Part shown: positions 1-8,495 of the stretch, piece by piece | Layout of the letters: the number at the start of each line of letters is the position of its first letter | Numbering within the stretch: the first letter of the stretch is position 1 | NCBI GenBank assembly: GCA_964653095.1 | Contig: CAZZEH010000015.1 | Coordinates: 15,379 to 79,378, forward strand | Direction: 5' to 3' | Origin: JAMLHH01 sp964653095 | Lineage (GTDB): Bacteria > Bacteroidota > Bacteroidia > Chitinophagales > JADIYW01 | Length of the DNA: 64,000 nt | Notes under the pieces: generated by a model | The model's input: only the letters and a program-made list of their open reading frames with translations | Database searches by the model: none | What the model was told of the DNA's origin: nothing | Program-made: the position numbers and the translations under genes

Positions 1-2061
1 AGAATTTTCGGAATGGCATATCACACCATGAGTTCACATGTAGATGTGAATGCTTCGCTTATGCAGCCTATTCCGGATAATTTGAGTTTTGAAGAAGCGG
101 CCACAATTCCTGTAGTGTTTTTGACGGCTTATTACGGATTAATCGAGCTGGCAAATTTACAAGAGGGAGAGCGGGTACTGATTCATTCCGCAACCGGAGG
201 AGTAGGGCTTGCGGCTATACAACTTGCTCAATTTGTGGGTGCGGAAATATATGCTACTGCAGGGAATGAAGAGAAACGTGAACATTTGAGAGCATTGGGA
301 ATCAGCCATATTTATGATTCAAGAAGTCTGGATTTTGCCGATCAGATTTTGTCCGATACTTCCGGGGAAGGTGTAGATGTAGTCCTCAATTCACTGACAG
401 GCAGTGCGATGAAAAAAAGCTTAGAACTGTTGAGAGATTTCGGACGGTTTGTTGAAATTGGGAAGAAAGATGTTTATGAGAACTCAAAAATAGGACTCGA
501 AGTGTTCAGTAAAGGACTGAGTTACTTCATGATAGATTTCGAAAAAATGATTTTTGAGCGGCCTCAGTTTGTTGGTGAAATACTTGGTGAACTGCTTGAT
601 TATTTTGAGAATGAAACTTTCAAACCGTTGCCGGGCAGACTCTTCCATATCTCAAAAGCGGAAGAAGCGTTTGAATATATGACTAAGAGCAGACATATCG
701 GAAAAATTGTTGTCAAGGTGGATTCAGAAGAGGTATATGTAGAAGATACTTCCAAAAATACTTTTGATTCCGATGCTACTTATTTGATTACAGGCGGATA
801 TGGAGGTTTAGGACTGACTTTTTCACAGTATCTGATTGATAAGGGAGTCAGACGGCTGATTTTGACCGGGAGATCTGGGCAGTCCACACACCCAAAAATT
901 AAAGAGTGGCAAAGTGAAGGGATAGAAGTGATTCTGAAAAAAGCTGATGTAAGCGAACGGGAAGATTTGGAAAGTGTATTGCAGTCCACTTCTGATGAAG
1001 ATAAGCCGTTAAAAGGTATTTTCCATCTTGCCGGTATTTTAGAAGATGCCTCCATTTTGAATTTGGATGAGGACGCATATTACAGAGTACTCAGTCCAAA
1101 AGTATTGGGAGCATATAATCTCCATATTTTATCACAGGCATACGAGCTGAAACATTTTGTACTGTTCAGTTCTTCTACTGTGTTATTTGGTTCGCCGGGG
1201 CAAGCGGCATACGTGGCGGCCAACCATTATATGGATGCTCTAATCAAGTACCGGGAGAGATTAGGTCTGACAGGTACTGCTGTGCAGTGGGGCACTGTGT
1301 CAGACATCGGACTTGCTGCATCTGCCGACAACCGTTCAAACCGTCTGGAAGAAGAAGGAATTTCTCCCTTAACTCCTGAAGAAACGACAACGATTTTTGA
1401 TTTGACACAAACTTTGGATCAAAATGTAATTGGCGCATTCAGGTTTGACTTGAGAAAATGGCAGGATACTTATCCTTCAGTAATAAAAAATCACTTCTAT
1501 GATATTTTGAGGGAAACCATTTCAGAAGTACCGGGAGAGGAGAAGGACGGCAAGAAAAGTTTAAAAGATATTTTATTTGAAATAACAGACCTAGAACTGA
1601 GACAGTCCGCCCTTGAGGAACAGCTTAAGGAAATTGTGGGTAAAGTCGTCAAGCTCCAGGCAGAAGACATCCATGTAAAAACGACATTTAAATCCCTCGG
1701 AATAGACTCTTTAATGTCAATTCAATTGAAAAATCAATTGGAAAAACAGTATGAAACCGGATTGTCTGTTACTGCATTCTGGACGTATTCCAATATTAAA
1801 GACTATGCAAGATTTTTGTTAGAAAAAATTCATTTACACGAAGTCAGTCAGTCCGAAGAGACAGAAAAAACATTGTCTGAAAATATAGTAGAATCTGAAA
1901 CGGATATAGAGAAAGAAATACCGCAGCCGGAAATAAAAACAGAAGACACCAAGTCAGAAACAACTGAAGTGTCCGAAACAGATATCGAATCGGGAGATTT
2001 ATCTATTGATGAATTGAGCCGGCTGTTGGATGATGAACTTGACGGTTTATTGGATGACTGA
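1..2061 (+). CDS. Type I polyketide synthase, C-terminal part (ER-KR-ACP), 5' end outside window
   Basis: The frame is open from the first base, so this is the 3' part of a larger modular enzyme. Counting from the Met at base 13, an enoyl reductase covers roughly residues 1-235, with its NADPH loop GGVGLA at 62-67. A ketoreductase follows (about 255-430) with GGYGGLG at 261-267 and catalytic Ser388, Tyr400 and Asn404. An acyl carrier domain (about 535-605) has LGIDSL with the phosphopantetheine Ser566. After the carrier comes a low-complexity Glu/Thr/Ser stretch and an acidic end (LDDELDGLLDD), which resembles helical tails at the ends of other modular synthases. No thioesterase follows, so product release or transfer must involve another protein. 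The ER and KR domains make it a reducing synthase; the product cannot be told from this piece. Confidence 0.93.
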   Translation, partial: RIFGMAYHTMSSHVDVNASLMQPIPDNLSFEEAATIPVVFLTAYYGLIELANLQEGERVLIHSATGGVGLAAIQLAQFVGAEIYATAGNEEKREHLRALGISHIYDSRSLDFADQILSDTSGEGVDVVLNSLTGSAMKKSLELLRDFGRFVEIGKKDVYENSKIGLEVFSKGLSYFMIDFEKMIFERPQFVGEILGELLDYFENETFKPLPGRLFHISKAEEAFEYMTKSRHIGKIVVKVDSEEVYVEDTSKNTFDSDATYLITGGYGGLGLTFSQYLIDKGVRRLILTGRSGQSTHPKIKEWQSEGIEVILKKADVSEREDLESVLQSTSDEDKPLKGIFHLAGILEDASILNLDEDAYYRVLSPKVLGAYNLHILSQAYELKHFVLFSSSTVLFGSPGQAAYVAANHYMDALIKYRERLGLTGTAVQWGTVSDIGLAASADNRSNRLEEEGISPLTPEETTTIFDLTQTLDQNVIGAFRFDLRKWQDTYPSVIKNHFYDILRETISEVPGEEKDGKKSLKDILFEITDLELRQSALEEQLKEIVGKVVKLQAEDIHVKTTFKSLGIDSLMSIQLKNQLEKQYETGLSVTAFWTYSNIKDYARFLLEKIHLHEVSQSEETEKTLSENIVESETDIEKEIPQPEIKTEDTKSETTEVSETDIESGDLSIDELSRLLDDELDGLLDD

Positions 2062-2062
2062 T

Positions 2063-3130
2063 TTAGTTATTAAGCCAAATATCGTGAACCAGCTTTTCTA
2101 AATGAAGGTATTTGTGAATGCTCAGATATTCCATCACATTGTCCCAAACATAATCAGGTAAATCTTTGGTCGCATGGTTTTCTATCAGAAGATCTCTGTA
2201 TGATTCGCTGATTTTTGTAGATGCTAATACATATCGGTTGTCTTCGGCATCGTATTCTAAAATGACCTTTCTGTTATTGCTTGATAACGAAGGTAAAAGA
2301 ATATGGCTTGGGCTTTTTACATAAAACTGATAGTTCGTCATAGATAAAAATCCCAATGAGTAGTACGGATATATTTTGTATTCGTATTTGATTTTTATCT
2401 GTTCCAGAGCCTGAGTCAGCTCAAAGAGTTTATGCTTTATGGAATCACCTACTGTCGGGAGCTGAATAACTTCTTCTTTTTGTTTCCATGCATTTGTGGT
2501 CCAGTCAAAAAACTCATATTCCCCCAATCTTAGTTTGTAATCAAACAGAGGATTGTTTTTGATTACATAGCCCGGATAATAATAATCGAAACCGTTTTGA
2601 ATAGCCCATTTAATTTCGGCATACATGGTATAAATGCCAAGGCTGTATGATTTATATCTTTCGTCAAATACACCTAAGATACTTGCGATTCCTTTTTTTC
2701 CTAAATCAAATAAGCTGTAGGCAATCAGTTCATCTCCGTCATACACATTAATTTCGTATGTGTCAAATAAGTTAACAGGGCTGTCTCCAATTAGCATCTG
2801 GGTAAGTGATTTAAACTGAAAACCTTTAAATCTTTTTTGATGTGTAATATAAAGCTTATCTTTTATCTCATTGAGCATCATCTTTTGGATCGAAACCTGA
2901 AATCTGTTTTCAACTTTACGGGCTATTTTACGAATGCTTTTGGAAGGATGATATTTTTTGAGATTCAAACGAATGTTTAATACATCGTCCAGTGAGCCGT
3001 CAAGACAAATCACCTGAGATTGAAACATAATATTGGCATTCCTGAAATAGCCTGATTCAAGCAGTCTGTCTAATTTTCTGTGCGACAGTTTATTGATAAA
3101 TATGTGATTGGCTATACGCGGGAAATACAT
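2063..3130 (-). CDS. Arginyl/leucyl-tRNA-protein transferase-like protein (ATE/Bpt fold)
   Basis: 355 residues. The C-terminal half reads like the ATE/Bpt catalytic domain: a segment with SLGIYTMYAEIKWA followed by YYYPGYVI and then DYKLRLGEYEFFDW, matching the family pattern of SLGxY..., YYLGY and YKxxF. The N-terminal part (about 20-75, with LDRLLESGYFRNAN and later HPSKSIRK) follows the ATE N-terminal domain, but the CPxC-type cysteine motif is missing; only an isolated VICLDG is seen. The known family conjugates Arg, Leu or Asp/Glu-specific amino acids to protein N-termini from aminoacyl-tRNA. Whether this divergent member still does so is open; it could be a GNAT-fold acyltransferase recruited by the synthase that ends one base away on the opposite strand. 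It converges tail to tail with that synthase. Confidence 0.7.
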   Translation of the reverse strand: MYFPRIANHIFINKLSHRKLDRLLESGYFRNANIMFQSQVICLDGSLDDVLNIRLNLKKYHPSKSIRKIARKVENRFQVSIQKMMLNEIKDKLYITHQKRFKGFQFKSLTQMLIGDSPVNLFDTYEINVYDGDELIAYSLFDLGKKGIASILGVFDERYKSYSLGIYTMYAEIKWAIQNGFDYYYPGYVIKNNPLFDYKLRLGEYEFFDWTTNAWKQKEEVIQLPTVGDSIKHKLFELTQALEQIKIKYEYKIYPYYSLGFLSMTNYQFYVKSPSHILLPSLSSNNRKVILEYDAEDNRYVLASTKISESYRDLLIENHATKDLPDYVWDNVMEYLSIHKYLHLEKLVHDIWLNN

Positions 3131-3218
3131 ATATGCTTGCTATTTGATTCTGAATGTTTTCAAACCACTGATATTACAAAATAAAATACTTACGGACAAA
3201 ATAAAAATTTTAAAATAA

Positions 3219-3260
3219 GACATATTGTCATCATTTTTCTTGCGAATAAGACATATTGTC
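3219..3260 (+). promoter_or_regulatory. Tandem operator-like repeats upstream of hsp20
   Basis: The 11-mer GACATATTGTC, itself an inverted repeat (GACA/TGTC), occurs at 3219-3229 and again at 3250-3260, both preceded by AATAA. Start-to-start spacing is 31 bp, close to three helical turns. A weaker GACGGATGTC follows at 3274-3283. The sites lie 119-160 bp upstream of the Hsp20 start, with the near-consensus -7 like TAGCATTTG at about 3320-3330 downstream. This looks like binding sites for a dimeric repressor or activator of heat-shock genes. The regulator is not identified here. Confidence 0.55.
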
Positions 3261-3378
3261 GTAGATTATTCTGGACGGATGTCTTTTTTTCTTAGAATTT
3301 AATTAGAAATCCGTGTGGAATAGCATTTGACCATTAGAAAGTAAAAACAAATAATTATTCACATAAAAACTTAAGATT

Positions 3379-3816
3379 ATGACACTAGTAAGAAAAAGAT
3401 TCGGACGTAATGCATTTCCAGTACTCTTTGACGATGCATTTTTCAAAGATTTTTTTGATGTTTCGCCAAGAACATCTGCCAATGTACCGGCAGTGAATGT
3501 CAAGGAAAACGAAAAAGAGTTTAATGTAGAGCTTGCTGCACCGGGATTGAGTAAGGAGGACTTCAACATTTCTGTTGAAAATAATATCCTGACAATCTCC
3601 AGTGAGCAGAAAAGCGAAAAATCTGAAACTGATGAAGAAGGGAAATACACAAGAAGAGAGTTTAGCTACTCTTCATTTTCCAAGAGCTTCAGTTTAGATG
3701 AAAGCCATGTGGACGTTGAAAACATTAAAGCAAGTTACGATGCTGGTGTTCTGAAACTCAGTATTCCTAAAACAGTGGAGTCTGAGAAAGTAAAGAAGTC
3801 CATTACAATTGAATAA
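3379..3816 (+). CDS. Small heat shock protein, Hsp20/alpha-crystallin family
   Basis: 145 residues, usual for bacterial Hsp20. After a short N-terminal arm with two Phe-rich patches (FDDAFFKDFFD), the alpha-crystallin domain spans about 38-135. It has the characteristic AAPGLSKEDFNISVENNILT start and a GVLKLSIPK end (the AxxxxGVLxxxxPK signature). The family forms ATP-independent oligomeric holdases that bind unfolding proteins in the cytoplasm. The gene is monocistronic: a bidirectional terminator follows at 3839-3868. Two copies of an inverted-repeat operator lie upstream (3219-3260), suggesting stress-dependent transcription. Confidence 0.95.
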   Translation: MTLVRKRFGRNAFPVLFDDAFFKDFFDVSPRTSANVPAVNVKENEKEFNVELAAPGLSKEDFNISVENNILTISSEQKSEKSETDEEGKYTRREFSYSSFSKSFSLDESHVDVENIKASYDAGVLKLSIPKTVESEKVKKSITIE

Positions 3817-3838
3817 AAAATGAGCATTGGCAAACAGA

Positions 3839-3868
3839 GGGTGTGATAAATAATATCACGCCCTTTTT
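3839..3868. terminator. Bidirectional intrinsic terminator
   Basis: GGGTGTGAT (3839-3847) pairs with ATCACGCCC (3855-3863), with one G-U pair, followed by five T at 3864-3868. It sits between the converging hsp20 and aguA genes and can serve both. Confidence 0.8.
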
Positions 3869-3880
3869 ATTTATTAAAAC

Positions 3881-4897
3881 TCAGATAACTTCGAGAGGAT
3901 ATTGCATGGTGACACAGTGTAGTGATCCGTGCTGCAGAATTAATGGAAAACAGTTTATCCCAATGACCTTTCTGTCCGGAAAAATTTTAGCGAGAGTATC
4001 AAATGCCTCATTATCCTGTGCAACCCCATAAACAGGCACAAGAACTGCTTCGTTAATAATTACGAAATTGGCATAGGTTGCAGGCAGTCTGTTACCGTCG
4101 TTATCATAGCAGGCATCCGGGAGAGGAAGCGGAACTAAATGATAAGGCTCACCTTTTAAATTTTTAAATTCTTTCAGTTCTTTTTCCATCGCTTGCAGAG
4201 ATTCATAATGAATATCGTTTGGATTATCACATTTGACATAAGCAATTGTTTTGGAATTGCAGAATCTTGCCAGAGTATCAATATGTGAGTCGGTATCATC
4301 CCCTTCCAAATAACCATTTTTTAGCCAAAGAACTTTTTTGGCTCCGAACAAAGCCTTAAAGCTTTCTTCTATATCATCCTGACTGAGATGCGGATTTCTG
4401 TTGGGCGAAAGCTGACAGGTCTCAGTCGTCATAATGACTCCATTTCCATCACTTTCTATTCCGCCGCCCTCTAATACCATCCCGACTTTGTACAGAGCGT
4501 GTGTTTTAAAAAATCTTTTTTCAAAAAGTTTGTGAGTAATCAGGTTGTCCTTATCGGAAGCAAATTTTAATCCCCATCCGTTGAAGATAAAATCCAAAAT
4601 AACCGGATCCCCGTTTTCTTCTACTGTAATACCTCCGTGATCCCGCGCCCATGTATCATTTGAATCAATTTCTGCAAAAACCAATTGCGATTCAGGAATA
4701 TGTTTCAAATGTTTTTCAACTTCTTCTTTATTATGGCAGACAATGAGAACTTTTTGAAAGTTACTGATGGTTTCTGCAATTTCTGTGAAACACGGAATAA
4801 CTTTATCTAAATGGGGTGCCCAATCAGAATTCTGATGCGGGAAAGTAAGTTGTATTGCACTTTGAGGTTCCCATTCGGCAGGCAATCTGTAAGCCAT
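3881..4897 (-). CDS. aguA: Agmatine deiminase
   Basis: Converts agmatine to N-carbamoylputrescine and ammonia, a step of putrescine synthesis from arginine; porphyromonas-type peptidylarginine deiminase superfamily. The start is placed at the Met at 4897 (MAYRLPAEWEPQ), which fits the family N-terminus; an upstream in-frame Met at 4924 would add nine unlikely residues. Seen: the DTWARDHGG active-site segment, an internal GGGIESDGNGV loop, and the C-terminal catalytic cysteine in HGSLHCVTMQ. Length (338 aa) is typical. N-carbamoylputrescine amidohydrolase, usually nearby, is not in this window. It converges with hsp20 across a shared terminator. Confidence 0.93.
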   Translation of the reverse strand: MAYRLPAEWEPQSAIQLTFPHQNSDWAPHLDKVIPCFTEIAETISNFQKVLIVCHNKEEVEKHLKHIPESQLVFAEIDSNDTWARDHGGITVEENGDPVILDFIFNGWGLKFASDKDNLITHKLFEKRFFKTHALYKVGMVLEGGGIESDGNGVIMTTETCQLSPNRNPHLSQDDIEESFKALFGAKKVLWLKNGYLEGDDTDSHIDTLARFCNSKTIAYVKCDNPNDIHYESLQAMEKELKEFKNLKGEPYHLVPLPLPDACYDNDGNRLPATYANFVIINEAVLVPVYGVAQDNEAFDTLAKIFPDRKVIGINCFPLILQHGSLHCVTMQYPLEVI

Positions 4898-5019
4898 GTC
4901 AGTTTTTTGACAAAAATAACCCAAAAGACGGAATAATATTAAGAGATAGAAATTTGTATATGATTTGAAATAGGTTACTTACTGCATACTTTTTTAAAAA
5001 TCTGTATCTTGAGCGTGAT

Positions 5020-5493
5020 ATGAATACAATGAAGTTTTTGCTTTCAATGTTTATAGGAGTGATAGCGCTTTTTACGGTTCAGGCGCAAAAACCGATAAAT
5101 GTGCTGGATACAATTAAGTATCAGGGGAATCCTCCGCAATTTTACGGGGGTGAGAAAGTGAAAAAAGAATTTCTTCATCAGAACTTTGTTTATCCTTCAG
5201 AGGCAAGAGATGGCGGGATCGAAGGTGAGGTCATTTTGAGGTTTATTGTTGAAAAAAATGGTGAGCTGACTGAGTTTCAGTTAGTGAAAAATCCGGGTGG
5301 CGGATTAGGTGAAGAATTAATGAGAGTATATAAATTAATGCCTCCCTGGGTTCCCGGAAGCCTTGAGGACAGAATACAGAGAGTACCTGTAACTGAGACA
5401 TTAAATATTAGACTGAGAGAGTCAGATAGAGAATCGGTACCGCCCAAAATAGACAGAAAAACTTTGATGAGAATAAACTTTCGCGGGCGTTAA
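5020..5493 (+). CDS. Exported protein with TonB C-terminal domain
   Basis: 157 residues. A signal peptide is visible (hydrophobic stretch to FTVQAQ, about residue 22). The rest is one TonB C-terminal domain: YPSEARDGGIEGEVILRFIV, then GGGLGEELMRVYKLMPPWVPG. These match the pattern of TonB-like proteins in Bacteroidota. It lacks the transmembrane anchor plus Pro-rich linker of a full TonB, so it is probably a periplasmic protein that borrows the fold rather than the energy transducer itself. It is flanked by oppositely oriented genes and appears monocistronic. An alternative start lies three codons downstream. Confidence 0.8.
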   Translation: MNTMKFLLSMFIGVIALFTVQAQKPINVLDTIKYQGNPPQFYGGEKVKKEFLHQNFVYPSEARDGGIEGEVILRFIVEKNGELTEFQLVKNPGGGLGEELMRVYKLMPPWVPGSLEDRIQRVPVTETLNIRLRESDRESVPPKIDRKTLMRINFRGR

Positions 5494-5509
5494 ATTAAAG
5501 TGATTGTGT

Positions 5510-6595
5510 TTACAATAGCGCATTATAAGCATTGAATGTTTTTTGAGCATCAAATTTTTGATCAATTGTTCTTAAACTGTTCTCAATAATAGGCTCGAAA
5601 TAAGAAGGTTCTTTCTCCATCAATTCAATAATTTTTTCGGCTAATTTTTCCGGATTGGCTGCTGGGACTAAAAAGCCATTTTCCTCATCGACCATATAAT
5701 CTACAATACCCTCTACTTCACTTGCAATCACCGGAACTCTTTTGGAGAATGCTTCCAAGACAGTCATTCCTACTGTTTCCCCAAAGGTGGACATCACAAA
5801 AAATTGGAATGTAGCGCATAATTTTTGAGCCTCATCATATTTTAAATTTCCTGTAAATGTGACAGAGTTTTCAATTTTCAGATGTTTGACAAGTTCATTG
5901 CATTCCAGGAAAGTATCGCCATCACCAACCAAAAAAAGATGGGTGTCTTTTCTCTTTTTTAAAACTAAGGCAAATGCTCTTATCAGAGACTTTTGATCTT
6001 TTTGCATGGAGAATCGTGCAATCATCCCTATTCTTCCCTGTACATAATTTCTTTTTTCTGATTTTAGATAAGTGATACCGTTCGGGATAACTGAAAACTT
6101 ATCTTTGTGTTTCGTATAAAATTTATCTCTGTCGGTCAGTTCTTTGTATTGCTGACTATTAAGAACAATTACATTATCTGAAAAGAAAGTCATGATTTTA
6201 AGAAATATAAACGCTGACTTTCGCTTATGAATATTTGCCATGTGATCGACTGTAATCAATCTCGGTCTGTACAGAAAAGTATAAAGGAGGGCTGCAATAA
6301 AAATTGAATGATTGTGAATGATTAATACATCCGGTTTGACTTTTAGAAAGAATCTGAAAATTTTTATATATCCTTTCCAGTCAAATTTTAATTTTTTAAT
6401 ACTCGAATCATAAGAGACATTGTTTTTTTTGCAAAACTCCTCATGACCTTTTTCAAGAGGCTCTATTCCGTAAAAAAATAAATGATTATCCCAATACTTA
6501 AGGCCGCCATTTTCTAATAGATTGAAAACGACTGTGGCGTGTCCGCCTGTCCCGGAATAAAGTGTTTGTACAACTTTTTTCATTTGAAAAGCCAT
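5510..6595 (-). CDS. Glycosyltransferase family 4 (GT-B fold)
   Basis: 361 residues. The N-terminal Rossmann lobe begins with KKVVQTLYSGTGGHATVV. The C-terminal GT1/GT4 lobe has RIGMIARFSMQKDQKSLIRA, the VGDGD loop and the EX7E motif (ETVGMTVLE) in the nucleotide-sugar site. Family members transfer sugars from activated donors with retention at the cytoplasmic membrane face, for surface polysaccharide or glycolipid assembly. The donor and acceptor cannot be told. It stands alone between a convergent exported protein and a divergent dtd gene. The start could be the first Met or the one at 6583 (MKKVVQ). Confidence 0.9.
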   Translation of the reverse strand: MAFQMKKVVQTLYSGTGGHATVVFNLLENGGLKYWDNHLFFYGIEPLEKGHEEFCKKNNVSYDSSIKKLKFDWKGYIKIFRFFLKVKPDVLIIHNHSIFIAALLYTFLYRPRLITVDHMANIHKRKSAFIFLKIMTFFSDNVIVLNSQQYKELTDRDKFYTKHKDKFSVIPNGITYLKSEKRNYVQGRIGMIARFSMQKDQKSLIRAFALVLKKRKDTHLFLVGDGDTFLECNELVKHLKIENSVTFTGNLKYDEAQKLCATFQFFVMSTFGETVGMTVLEAFSKRVPVIASEVEGIVDYMVDEENGFLVPAANPEKLAEKIIELMEKEPSYFEPIIENSLRTIDQKFDAQKTFNAYNALL

Positions 6596-6641
6596 AAATT
6601 TAGCAAATTGAATTATCTATAAAATATTATTGGAATAAAAG

Positions 6642-7094
6642 ATGCGAATCGTATTGCAAAGAGTAACCCGGGCTCAGGTTATCTCAGACGGAATACTGAC
6701 CGGAAAAATCGGACAGGGATTATTGATTCTTATTGGTATTGAGCAGGGAGACACAGATAGTGACATTCACTGGTTAGTTAAAAAAGTAACTCAAATGAGA
6801 ATTTTTTCTGACAGTGAAGGTAAAATGAATCTTTCTGTAAAAGATATTAGTGGGAATATCCTGGCAGTCAGTCAGTTTACTCTCTATGCCTCCACCAAAA
6901 AGGGGAACAGACCCGGATTTACCAATGCGGCTCCTCCTTCAATTGCGATACCACTCTATGAAAAATTTATAGAGGAATTAAAAAACACAGGATTTGAGGA
7001 GGTTCAAACCGGAGTTTTTGGTGCGGATATGCAAATTGAACTCGTCAATGACGGACCGGTCACTATTATACTGGACTCCAAAAATCCGGAATAG
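6642..7094 (+). CDS. dtd: D-aminoacyl-tRNA deacylase
   Basis: Hydrolyses D-aminoacyl-tRNAs (and Gly-tRNA-Ala) to keep D-amino acids out of proteins. The 150-residue length is standard. The two active-site motifs are present: SQFTLYAST (about 77-85) and the C-terminal NDGPVTI corresponding to the cross-subunit Gly-cisPro loop. The N-terminus MRIVLQRVTRAQV is typical of the family. Ends 20 bp from the convergent glyA. Confidence 0.97.
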   Translation: MRIVLQRVTRAQVISDGILTGKIGQGLLILIGIEQGDTDSDIHWLVKKVTQMRIFSDSEGKMNLSVKDISGNILAVSQFTLYASTKKGNRPGFTNAAPPSIAIPLYEKFIEELKNTGFEEVQTGVFGADMQIELVNDGPVTIILDSKNPE

Positions 7095-7113
7095 TTTTAC
7101 CCGCGTCTAAAAT

Positions 7114-8391
7114 TTAATTGGACTGATAAAGAGGAAACTTCTGCATTTTTGCATAAACCTTATTCCTGATATCCCGGATTACAGAATCGTTGTCCGGTTG
7201 CATGAGAACAGTGTCTATCCATTCGGTTATTTCTACACAGTCTTCTTCTTTAAAGCCTCTCGTAGTGATTGCAGGCGTACCGATACGAATTCCTGATGTC
7301 ACAAACGGTGAACGCGTGTCAAAAGGCACCATGTTTTTATTAATGGTAATTTCTGCAAGTCCTAAAACTCTTTCTGCTTCTTTTCCGGTAATATTTTTGT
7401 TCCTCAGGTCAATTAACATCAGGTGATTCTCTGTTCCGCCGGAAATAATATGATATCCTTTGGAAATAAAAGTTTGAGCCATAGCCTGAGCATTCGATAT
7501 AACCTGAGTGACATAGTCGTCAAATTCTTCAGTCAGGGCTTCATTAAATGCTACGGCTTTAGCAGCTATTACATGTTCTAACGGACCTCCCTGCATACCC
7601 GGGAAAACTCCGGAATTTAAAATTTGCGACATCATTTTCAGATTGCCTTTAGTCGTTTTTTCACCCATAGGATTTTCAAAATCTTTTCCCATGACAATGA
7701 CACCTCCACGCGGTCCTCTGAGTGTTTTGTGCGTGGTGGAAGTGACGATATGGCAATGAGGTATTGGATCGTTAAGTTTCCCCTTTGCAATCAAAGCAGC
7801 CGGATGCGCAATATCTGCCATAAGCAAGGCTCCTACGCTGTCTGCAATCTCTCTGAATCTTTTATAGTCCCAGTCTCTTGAATATGCTGATGCTCCGCAG
7901 ATAATCAGTTTGGGCTGATGCTGTTTGGCGAGTGCTTCGACTTTGTCCATATTGATAATGCCGGTATCCTGCTCAACTCCGTAAAAAACCGGATTATACA
8001 CTTTGCCCGAAAAGTTGACAGTCGAACCATGAGTTAAATGCCCGCCATGAGACAGGTCAAATCCCAAAATTGTATCACCTGGATTTAAAACAGCTAAAAA
8101 GACTGCCGAATTAGCCTGAGCTCCTGAGTGAGGTTGCACGTTGGCATATTCAGCTCCAAAGAGTGTGCAAAGCCGGTCAATTGCCAATTGTTCTATTTCA
8201 TCCACAAATTCACAGCCGCCGTAATATCTTTTTCCGGGATAACCTTCGGCATATTTGTTGGTCAGACAACTGCCCATCGCCTCCATCACCTGAAGGCTGG
8301 TGAAGTTTTCTGAGGCAATTAGCTCAATTCCGTTGCGCTGTCTTTCAAGCTCTTTTTGTATCAGATTAAAAATCTTTGTATCTCTTTGCAT
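7114..8391 (-). CDS. glyA: Serine hydroxymethyltransferase
   Basis: PLP enzyme interconverting serine and glycine with tetrahydrofolate; the main source of one-carbon units. The start is set at 8391 (MQRDTKIFNLIQKELERQ), matching the family; the frame extends ten codons further but is not homologous there. Seen: ELIASENFTS near the N-terminus, the PLP-lysine segment STTHKTLRGPRGG, GMQGGPLEHV, and the SGIRIGTPAITTRG substrate loop. Length of 425 residues is normal. A TATCTTTG promoter element lies 20 bp upstream on the minus strand. Confidence 0.97.
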   Translation of the reverse strand: MQRDTKIFNLIQKELERQRNGIELIASENFTSLQVMEAMGSCLTNKYAEGYPGKRYYGGCEFVDEIEQLAIDRLCTLFGAEYANVQPHSGAQANSAVFLAVLNPGDTILGFDLSHGGHLTHGSTVNFSGKVYNPVFYGVEQDTGIINMDKVEALAKQHQPKLIICGASAYSRDWDYKRFREIADSVGALLMADIAHPAALIAKGKLNDPIPHCHIVTSTTHKTLRGPRGGVIVMGKDFENPMGEKTTKGNLKMMSQILNSGVFPGMQGGPLEHVIAAKAVAFNEALTEEFDDYVTQVISNAQAMAQTFISKGYHIISGGTENHLMLIDLRNKNITGKEAERVLGLAEITINKNMVPFDTRSPFVTSGIRIGTPAITTRGFKEEDCVEITEWIDTVLMQPDNDSVIRDIRNKVYAKMQKFPLYQSN

Positions 8392-8410
8392 ACTTTTGAA
8401 TAATGTCGTA

Positions 8411-8418
8411 CAAAGATA
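8411..8418 (-). promoter_or_regulatory. Probable -7 element of the glyA promoter
   Basis: On the minus strand the eight bases read TATCTTTG, an exact match to the Bacteroidota -7 consensus TAnnTTTG, 20 bp before the glyA start. No clear -33 TTTG is seen at the usual distance. Confidence 0.45.
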
Positions 8419-8495
8419 CAATTTATAGACTTTTGTATCTCTTAATAAGCAGATTTAGCCGCAATCTTTTATTTTAGTCATTCAAACTTTGTGAT

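Noticed and set aside
780..1438. Minus-strand open frames inside the polyketide synthase
   Set aside because: They lie wholly inside a well-supported gene and have no recognisable protein features.
3843..4031. Short plus-strand frame over the aguA 3' end
   Set aside because: It spans a terminator and is antisense to the aguA catalytic region.
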